A DNA stretch of 64,000 nt from Marinobacter halodurans (lineage in GTDB: Bacteria; Pseudomonadota; Gammaproteobacteria; Pseudomonadales; Oleiphilaceae): contig NZ_SJDL01000002.1 of NCBI RefSeq assembly GCF_004327985.1, positions 150,256 to 214,255 on the forward strand. The letters run 5' to 3'. Shown piece by piece: positions 57,968 to 64,000 of this stretch; position 1 is the stretch's first letter; the number at the start of each line of letters is the position of its first letter. The notes beneath the pieces are model-generated. The model was not told where the DNA came from. It was given only the letters and a program-made list of their open reading frames with translations, and did no database searches. Position numbers and translations under genes: made by a program.

Positions 57968-60730
57968 ATGGTAATGACAACAACAATCGGGCCAGGTGAG
58001 CGCACCTTTATCAGCGCGAAAACCTTACCACCACAGGCGCCCGCGGCACTGATTGCCCGGGAAAAATTCAATGACACGCTGCATGAAACCAATAATGTCG
58101 GTCTCATGCTGGTCCAGGCACCCGCCGGCTACGGCAAGACCACCACGGTTGCCGAGCGGCTACAGGCGCTTGAGGCCAACGTGGCCTGGTACCGCCTGGA
58201 CGCGCCCGACAACCAGCCCGGACAGTTCGCGGCCTACCTCGCACACACCCTGGAAAGCCATCGGCCAGGCACCTGCCCGGATACGTTACGACGGCTGACG
58301 GCATCCGGCTTTGATAACCTGCAGGAATTCCTGACCCACCTGCTGGCCGAAATGCCGGTCGAGGCCGAACCGCTCTACGTCGTCCTGGACGACTACCACC
58401 TGATCACGGACCCGGAGATCCACGAGGGTATCCGCTTCCTGCTGCGCCACCAGCCGGCCTACCTGACGCTCATCCTCCTGACGCGCACGGTGCCGCCCAT
58501 CGGCGTTGCACAGTTGCGCATGCAGGGGCATATGCTGGAGATCAGCGCCCGCGAACTCGGCTTCGATGCCGACGAAGCCCAGGACTATTTCGAACAGCGC
58601 CTGCCCTACGAGGTCTCGAGGGAAAGCATCGAACGGGCCGTACGGCGCGTCGAGGGCTGGGTATCGGCCCTGCAACTCGTGGCCACCAGTGCCGCAACCA
58701 GTGTCGCTTTCAACGAAATGGTGGAGCAATTCGAGGACGGCAACCAGTACATTTTCGACTACTTCGACGAATTGCTAGGTCGCCAACTGGACGACGAGGC
58801 CCTCGGTTTCCTGCTGCGGACATCGCTGCTGGACCGGTTCAATGCCTTCCTCGCCATGCGCGTGGCCGGGCACCGGGACGGTCAGGCCCTGCTCAACCAA
58901 CTGATCAGTAAGGGCTTCTTCGTGATGCCGCTGGACAGCAGCGGGCTGTGGTTCCGCTATCACCCCCTGTTCAGCGCCTATCTGCGCCATCTTGTCGCCT
59001 GCTCTGCGCAGGAGGACGTCAAGGCCCTGCACCAGAAAGCCAGCGATGCCTGGCGCGAACTGGACCGCCCCGAGGAGGCGGCCCGCCACGCGGTCAGGGC
59101 GCGAGACCCACAGCGGATCACCCGGATCCTGCTGGACCACGGCCGCGCGTTCTTCACCGAAGGTCAGTTTGCCCTGCTACAACAGTGCCTGGATGCCCTG
59201 GATCCGGCCCGTATCGCCGACGAGCCTTTGCTGACCCTGCTGCGCGCCTGGGTCGCCCAGAGCCAGTACAAGTTCGACGAGGCGGAACAATGGCTGGCCG
59301 CCGCCGAGACCAAGCTCAAGGAGCATCTCAGCGACGACGACTTGCGATCCGTTCGCTGCGAGTTCAGCGCCGTACGCGCCCAGGTGGCCATGAACTTCGG
59401 GGATTCCCATACGGCCCTGGGGCAGGCCACGGACGCCATGGAGCAGGAGGCCCGCATACTGCCCACCTCCAAGGTGGCGGCCGCATCGGTGATGGGCGAA
59501 GCCCTGTTTGTCGAAGGCCACCTCAAGGAAGCCCTCGCCCGCATGCAGGACACTGAAACCCTGGCCCGGGCTCATGGCGCTCACCAGAACGTGCTCTGGG
59601 CGCTGTGCCAGCAGTCGGAAATCAATGTCGCCATGGGGCTGCTGCAGAAGGCCTATAACGTGCAGGAACGGGCTTTCCAGTACGCCGACGAATACCACCT
59701 CGACCACCTGCCGATCCTGGAATTCCTGTACCGCATCCGTAGCCAGGTGATGTGGGAATGGCACCACCTGGAAAACGCCGAGCGCTGCTCCCTGCAGGGC
59801 ATCGAGATTCTGGAAGCCCAGGGTGAACGCTGGTACCTGCAAAGCTACACCTCGCTGGCCAAGGTGGCCCAGGCCCGGGGGCGCCAGACGCTGTGCGCCG
59901 ACTACATACAGAAGATCCAGAAAATGCTGGCCTCCGGCGAGTACCACATCGACTGGGTTGCCAATTCCCACGCCACCATGCTGTCGTTCTGGGACGCGGT
60001 GCGGGACCGGGAGGCCATCCAGCGCTGGCTGACGGCAGCGCCGGAATACACCATCGAAGACGCCAGCAACCACTTTCTCCAGTGCAATGCCCGCAACTGG
60101 GCCCGTGCCTACCTGAGCCTGGAACAGCCGGAAAAGGCCAAGCCGATCCTGGAAGGCCTGCAAGCCGTGGCCGAACGCATCGGGCTGCAGATGGACCAGA
60201 ACCGCAACCACATCGCGCTGGCCCATATGCACTGGCAACTGGAGGATCGCGAGCAGGCGCTGTTCCACATGCGCGGGGCGCTGCAACTGGCCAGCACCAC
60301 CGGCGCGGTGGGCAGCTTCCTGCGACTGGGCAAGGTCCTGATCGTCATCCTCAAGGCGCTGATCAACGACCACATGATCGATGGCATGGAACTGCAGCGG
60401 GCCGAGCGCCTGATCCAGCTGTCCCAGCAGCAACGGGACTTCAGCCGCGCCATCCGTATCTCGCTGGACGAGGCCATCATCCAGGACATCATCGACCGCC
60501 CGGATGTGCCGGAACTGATCCGCACCTCGCCACTGACCCGGCGCGAGTGGCAGATCCTCAGCCTGATCCACGCCGGCCTGTCCAACGACCAGATCGCCGA
60601 GCACCTCAAGGTGGCGGCGACGACCGTCAAGACGCACATCCGCAGCCTGTACCAGAAACAGAACATCGCGCACCGTTCCGAGGCCATCGAACTGGCCCGG
60701 GACCTGTTGAGCAAGATCCAGGGGGAGTAG
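57968..60730 (+). CDS. malT: MalT-type LuxR-family ATP-dependent transcriptional activator
   Basis: A 920-residue STAND/LAL regulator. The N-terminal signalling ATPase has Walker A APAGYGKTT (near residue 55) and Walker B-like LYVVLDDYHLITD, then a winged-helix region, a long TPR-like helical superhelix (about 440-810) that in MalT binds maltotriose, and a C-terminal LuxR HTH with LTRREWQILSLIHAGLSNDQIAEHL and VKTHIRSLYQK. The link to maltose is inferred from the alpha-glucosidase and malK that follow, and from a MalT box before the glucosidase. Starts at 57968 or 57974. Confidence 0.85.
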   Translation: MVMTTTIGPGERTFISAKTLPPQAPAALIAREKFNDTLHETNNVGLMLVQAPAGYGKTTTVAERLQALEANVAWYRLDAPDNQPGQFAAYLAHTLESHRPGTCPDTLRRLTASGFDNLQEFLTHLLAEMPVEAEPLYVVLDDYHLITDPEIHEGIRFLLRHQPAYLTLILLTRTVPPIGVAQLRMQGHMLEISARELGFDADEAQDYFEQRLPYEVSRESIERAVRRVEGWVSALQLVATSAATSVAFNEMVEQFEDGNQYIFDYFDELLGRQLDDEALGFLLRTSLLDRFNAFLAMRVAGHRDGQALLNQLISKGFFVMPLDSSGLWFRYHPLFSAYLRHLVACSAQEDVKALHQKASDAWRELDRPEEAARHAVRARDPQRITRILLDHGRAFFTEGQFALLQQCLDALDPARIADEPLLTLLRAWVAQSQYKFDEAEQWLAAAETKLKEHLSDDDLRSVRCEFSAVRAQVAMNFGDSHTALGQATDAMEQEARILPTSKVAAASVMGEALFVEGHLKEALARMQDTETLARAHGAHQNVLWALCQQSEINVAMGLLQKAYNVQERAFQYADEYHLDHLPILEFLYRIRSQVMWEWHHLENAERCSLQGIEILEAQGERWYLQSYTSLAKVAQARGRQTLCADYIQKIQKMLASGEYHIDWVANSHATMLSFWDAVRDREAIQRWLTAAPEYTIEDASNHFLQCNARNWARAYLSLEQPEKAKPILEGLQAVAERIGLQMDQNRNHIALAHMHWQLEDREQALFHMRGALQLASTTGAVGSFLRLGKVLIVILKALINDHMIDGMELQRAERLIQLSQQQRDFSRAIRISLDEAIIQDIIDRPDVPELIRTSPLTRREWQILSLIHAGLSNDQIAEHLKVAATTVKTHIRSLYQKQNIAHRSEAIELARDLLSKIQGE

Positions 60731-60772
60731 GGATCATCGGGGGCCAAGCAACCACCGGGTGCTCCTACGCCC

Positions 60773-60782
60773 CCTCCTCCCC
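60773..60782 (-). promoter_or_regulatory. Candidate MalT box upstream of the alpha-glucosidase
   Basis: CCTCCTCCCC on the plus strand is GGGGAGGAGG on the other strand, a perfect match to the MalT-box consensus GGGGA(T/G)GAGG. It lies about 165 bases before the glucosidase start, in the 216-base gap after malT. A lone C-rich match may be fortuitous, since MalT promoters normally carry several boxes. Confidence 0.5.
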
Positions 60783-60946
60783 CCATCTACGCCAGCAAAA
60801 AGCGTGTCAGGAGGATGCCCGTCCGGTTCCACACAAGCACCATAGTGTCATCACAAAAACAAGGGCGCCGCGGGACCGGTCGGCTGTGCGATCCACGCCA
60901 CCACGACGTTCACGGACGCCAAAACCGACTTTGTTCTGAGTGAGGC

Positions 60947-62563
60947 ATGATGCAAAAGAATCCCGACTGGTGGCGCGGTGCTGTCATCTACCAGGTTTAT
61001 CCCCGCAGCTTCTTCGACTCCAACGGTGACGGTATCGGCGATTTGCCGGGCGTGACCGCCAAGCTGGATTACATTGCCAGCCTCAATGTCGATGCCATCT
61101 GGCTGTCGCCCTTCTTTACCTCACCCATGAAGGATTTCGGTTACGACGTCTCCGATTACCGGGGTGTGGATCCGATCTTCGGCACCCTTGAGGATTTTGA
61201 CGTCCTGATCGCCGAGGCGCACAAGCGCGACCTCAGGATCATGATCGACCAGGTACTCAGCCACACCTCGGAAGAACACGAGTGGTTCAAGGAAAGCCGG
61301 GCCAGCCGGGACAACCCCAGGGCCGACTGGTACGTCTGGGCCGAGGCACAGGCCGATGGCACGCCGCCCAACAACTGGCTGTCCGTCTTCGGTGGCTCCG
61401 CCTGGGCCTGGGACAGCCGTCGCCGGCAGTATTACCTGCACAACTTCCTGACCAGCCAGCCGGACCTGAACTTCCACAATCCGCAGCTGCAGGACCAGAT
61501 CCTCGACGAGGTGCGGTTCTGGCTGGACCGGGGTGTCGATGGCTTTCGCCTGGACGCCATCAACTTCTGCTTCCACGACCCGGAGCTGCGCAACAACCCG
61601 CCCAGCGAGGCGGTCCAGGAAGCGTCGATCGGCGTGCGCAAGGAAAACCCCTACGCCTACCAGTACCACAAGTACGACAAGACCCGGCCGGAGAACCTGG
61701 CGTTCCTCAAGCGCCTGCGGGCCCTGCTGGATGACTATCCGGGCACGACCACCGTGGGCGAGATCGGCGACGACAACTCCCTGCAGACCATGGCCGATTA
61801 CACCAGCAACGGCGACAAGCTGCACATGGCCTACTCGTTCGACCTGCTGACGGAACAGCGCGGTGCCGGTTTCATCAGGCATACGGTGGAAAGCATCGAG
61901 TCCAAACTGGAAGACGGCTGGCCCTGCTGGGCCATCGGCAACCACGATGTGGCCCGGGTCGCCAGCCGCTGGCAGGCCAACGGCCCGGAGCAGATCAAGC
62001 TTTTCATGATCATGCTGTTGAGCCTGCGCGGCAGCGCCTGCATCTACCAGGGCGAAGAACTGGGCCTGACCGAAGCCGAGCTGGCCTTCGAAGACCTCGT
62101 GGATCCCTACGGCATCAGCTTCTGGCCGGAATACAAGGGTCGCGACGGCTGCCGGACGCCCATGGTATGGGACGCCACAGCCCACAACGCGGGGTTCAGC
62201 GTGGCCAAGCCGTGGCTGCCGGTGTATGAGGAGCATTTGAGCGCGGCCGTGTCCGAGCAGGACCGTCAGCGGGGTTCGGTGCTGCAGGCCTACCGCGAGT
62301 TTCTCGGCTGGCGCCGGCAGCAACCGGCCCTGCTGTCCGGTGATATCCGCTTCCTGGAGAGCCCGGAGGACACCCTGCTGTTCAGCCGCGAGACGGATGG
62401 CCACCGGCTGCTGGTCGCGCTGAACTTCAGCGACCAGACCGTGTCTCTGCCGTTACCGCAGCCGGCCACCGCCATACCGGATACACCGGCGTCGCTGTCA
62501 GCGGACTGGCGCGGCAGCGCGGTCACCCTGCCCCCGCACGGGGCGGGAATCGCCAGGGTTTAA
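60947..62563 (+). CDS. Alpha-glucosidase, GH13 family
   Basis: A 538-residue cytoplasmic glycoside hydrolase of the oligo-1,6-glucosidase/alpha-glucosidase group. The (beta/alpha)8 barrel motifs are intact: [15 protein letters not shown] start, [23 protein letters not shown] with the nucleophile Asp (near 203), TVGEIGDD with the acid Glu (near 272) and AIGNHDV with the third Asp (near 334). The sequence resembles the marine Halomonas-type maltose-hydrolysing enzymes. No signal peptide. A ATGATG start offers 60947 or 60950. It lies between malT and malK, so it probably cleaves imported maltose or maltodextrin. Confidence 0.9.
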   Translation: MMQKNPDWWRGAVIYQVYPRSFFDSNGDGIGDLPGVTAKLDYIASLNVDAIWLSPFFTSPMKDFGYDVSDYRGVDPIFGTLEDFDVLIAEAHKRDLRIMIDQVLSHTSEEHEWFKESRASRDNPRADWYVWAEAQADGTPPNNWLSVFGGSAWAWDSRRRQYYLHNFLTSQPDLNFHNPQLQDQILDEVRFWLDRGVDGFRLDAINFCFHDPELRNNPPSEAVQEASIGVRKENPYAYQYHKYDKTRPENLAFLKRLRALLDDYPGTTTVGEIGDDNSLQTMADYTSNGDKLHMAYSFDLLTEQRGAGFIRHTVESIESKLEDGWPCWAIGNHDVARVASRWQANGPEQIKLFMIMLLSLRGSACIYQGEELGLTEAELAFEDLVDPYGISFWPEYKGRDGCRTPMVWDATAHNAGFSVAKPWLPVYEEHLSAAVSEQDRQRGSVLQAYREFLGWRRQQPALLSGDIRFLESPEDTLLFSRETDGHRLLVALNFSDQTVSLPLPQPATAIPDTPASLSADWRGSAVTLPPHGAGIARV

Positions 62564-62618
62564 ACAGGCTCCGGCCTGCGGGCCGGACCGCCATACACTG
62601 ACAAGAAGACTGAAGACT

Positions 62619-63734
62619 ATGGCAAGCGTCACTCTCAGAAACGTCTACAAGCGCTTCGGCGACGCCGAAGTCACACGCAACGTCAACCTGGACATCCAGG
62701 ACGGCGAGTTTGTGGTCTTCGTGGGGCCTTCCGGCTGCGGCAAATCCACCCTGCTGCGGATGATTGCCGGCCTGGAGGACATCTCCGAAGGCGACCTCTA
62801 CATCGGTCAGGAGCGCGTCAACGACAAGCCGCCCAAGGACCGGGAAGTGGGCATGGTGTTCCAGTCCTACGCGCTCTACCCGCACATGGACGTGGCCGAG
62901 AACATGGCCTTCGGCCTGAAGCTGGCCAGCGTCAAGAAAGGCGAGATCGACCGTCGGGTGAACGACGCGGCACGCCTGCTCCAGCTCGACAACCTGCTTC
63001 AACGCAAGCCCAAGGACCTGTCCGGCGGGCAGCGTCAACGGGTGGCGATCGGCCGGACCATCGTCCGTGAGCCAGCGGTGTTCCTGTTCGACGAACCCCT
63101 TTCGAATCTGGATGCGTCCCTGCGAGTCCAGATGCGGATCGAGATATCCGGCCTGCACAAGCGCCTGGGTGCCACCATGATTTACGTGACCCACGACCAG
63201 GTGGAAGCCATGACCATGGCTGACAAGATCGTCGCCCTGGACAACGGCGCCATCGCCCAGGTGGGCAAACCGCTGGAGCTCTATCACTACCCGGCGACCC
63301 GTTTCGTGGCGGGGTTCATCGGCTCGCCGAAAATGAACTTTATCGACTGCGACGTGGTGGCCGCCAACAGCCAGGAGGTCACCGTCAACCTGCCCGGTGC
63401 CATGCAGATGACACTGCCCATCAACGGCAGTGCGCTTTCCGAAGGCGAAGCCGTTACCCTGGGCATTCGCCCGGAGCATTTCTCGAGCCGGGACCAGGGC
63501 GCCGTGGCGATCCAGGGCACGGTCAATGTCGTCGAGCGCCTGGGCTACCAGACGCTGGTTCACCTGGATATCGAAGGTATCGACGGCATCATCACCATGC
63601 GTACCGAGGGCACCAACCCGGTCCAGGAAGGCGATGCGGTTGCAATCGGCATCAAGCCGGAGATGTGCCACCTGTTCCGTCAGGACGGCACGGCTTGCCC
63701 GCGGCTCTTCAAGGAGCCGTGCGTCGACCTCTAG
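62619..63734 (+). CDS. malK: Maltose/maltodextrin ABC transporter ATP-binding protein MalK
   Basis: A 371-residue ABC ATPase energising sugar uptake. Walker [14 protein letters not shown] (near 36), signature [15 protein letters not shown] (near 134), Walker [13 protein letters not shown], and a C-terminal regulatory TOBE domain from about residue 240. The ending [18 protein letters not shown] is nearly that of E. coli MalK, which supports maltose over other sugars. The stop TAG is the last three bases of the CTAG that flanks the palindromic element at 63735, so the element begins directly after the codon. No malE, malF or malG is in the window. Confidence 0.93.
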   Translation: MASVTLRNVYKRFGDAEVTRNVNLDIQDGEFVVFVGPSGCGKSTLLRMIAGLEDISEGDLYIGQERVNDKPPKDREVGMVFQSYALYPHMDVAENMAFGLKLASVKKGEIDRRVNDAARLLQLDNLLQRKPKDLSGGQRQRVAIGRTIVREPAVFLFDEPLSNLDASLRVQMRIEISGLHKRLGATMIYVTHDQVEAMTMADKIVALDNGAIAQVGKPLELYHYPATRFVAGFIGSPKMNFIDCDVVAANSQEVTVNLPGAMQMTLPINGSALSEGEAVTLGIRPEHFSSRDQGAVAIQGTVNVVERLGYQTLVHLDIEGIDGIITMRTEGTNPVQEGDAVAIGIKPEMCHLFRQDGTACPRLFKEPCVDL

Positions 63735-63765
63735 TGTCCCGTCTGGTTAATTCGCTGATCTACTG
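63735..63765 (+). repeat. Left terminal inverted repeat of the MITE-like element
   Basis: 31 bases starting TGTCCCGTCTGGTTAATTCG; differs from the right copy at positions 21 and 25 only. The flanking CTAG carries the malK stop codon. Confidence 0.8.
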
Positions 63766-63965
63766 AGCGCCTGAACGCTTTGAGAACAAGGCGCGGTAGC
63801 GAAGGTTTGGTGGTTCCAAATCGAGCTGCCGCAACACCGCTATCAAAGCGTTCAGGCGCTCCCGAAGGGCGCACCGCTGACGCCTCTGGACCTGCGTTGC
63901 CAACCCTTGATGTGGAACCACCACACCGGCGGGCTGGCGCCTTGACCAGAGACGTCAGCGGTACG

Positions 63966-63996
63966 CAGTAGGTCAACGAATTAACCAGACGGGACA
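63966..63996 (-). repeat. Right terminal inverted repeat of the MITE-like element
   Basis: Reverse complement of the left repeat at 29 of 31 positions. The window ends with the flanking CTAG, so what lies beyond is unseen. Confidence 0.8.
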
Positions 63997-64000
63997 CTAG

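Larger units (their letters stand above)
63735..63996. mobile_element. 262-bp palindromic MITE-like element flanked by CTAG
   Basis: The element has 31-base terminal inverted repeats (63735-63765 and 63966-63996) matching at 29 of 31 positions, beginning TGTCCCGTCTGG. Both ends are flanked by CTAG (63731-63734 and 63997-64000), a probable 4-base target duplication. Inside are an 18-base perfect inverted repeat (63766-63783 / 63843-63860), a 17-base one with one mismatch (63873-63889 / 63946-63962) and a 10-base pair between their loops (63809-63818 / 63913-63922). An 88-codon open frame across it has no transposase features. It is a non-autonomous element whose parent I cannot name; the YTAR-type CTAG target recalls the IS5 group. 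Confidence 0.75.

Noticed and set aside
63731..63997. 88-codon open frame inside the palindromic element
   Set aside because: It spans both terminal repeats exactly and shows no DDE or HUH transposase motif; it is a by-product of the palindrome.

Overview
The window is high-GC chromosomal DNA from a gammaproteobacterium, most likely Marinobacter or a close relative. The evidence is the mix of Pseudomonas-like content (agmatine deiminase pathway, cbb3 oxidase cluster with ccoG/H/I/S, three-lipoyl AceF) with enterobacterial-type synteny (aat-infA-clpA-clpS-cspD and rluE-nudJ-mnmA-hflD-purB-roxA), plus a FadL/OmpP1-type hydrocarbon porin. The genus is an inference. No rRNA, tRNA, CRISPR array, prophage or transposase gene was seen. 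Apart from a palindromic mobile element at the right edge, the window is ordinary, densely packed core genome.

Layout. 0.3-4.8 kb: small exported protein, putrescine synthesis from agmatine (aguA-aguB), an orphan MoxR ATPase and thioredoxin reductase. 4.9-10.4 kb: the N-degron module aat-bpt, infA, clpA-clpS and divergent cspD. 10.7-17.3 kb: rluE-nudJ-mnmA-hflD-purB-roxA-GNAT, a translation/nucleotide gene string. 17.3-24.9 kb: LysR regulator, membrane protein plus hybrid histidine kinase without HPt, a peroxide-sensing gpx-ohrR pair with a candidate operator, a Tag-like glycosylase and the AlaA transaminase. 25-30.1 kb: htpX with a heat-shock-type promoter, a 58-residue gene with a strongly folding leader, and the epmC-rhlB-pdxB operon. 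30.3-34.7 kb: dsbD, a DMT transporter remnant, tusA, a monooxygenase-fold protein, a hydrolase and rlmM. 35-43.6 kb: the complete cbb3 oxidase structural operon ccoNOQP and its maturation genes ccoGHIS plus a TauE/SafE-like membrane protein, with an Anr/FNR box upstream. 43.8-47.9 kb: unknown gene, ttcA, TetR regulator, DnaJ-related protein, exported polysaccharide deacetylase.

47.9-52.8 kb is the most unusual part: a four-gene minus-strand operon encoding a membrane-anchored C39-type cysteine peptidase, a helix-plus-beta-barrel outer membrane protein, a FadL-type porin and a large DUF4124 periplasmic protein. The first two resemble the FapD/FapF pair of the functional-amyloid system, but no amyloid subunit is present, so the substrate is unknown.

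53.1-57.7 kb: pyruvate dehydrogenase E1/E2 (aceE-aceF), transcribed away from a MalT-type activator. 58-63.7 kb: MalT-like regulator, GH13 alpha-glucosidase preceded by a perfect MalT-box match, and MalK. The window ends in a 262-bp palindromic MITE-like element flanked by CTAG; its left CTAG supplies the malK stop codon.
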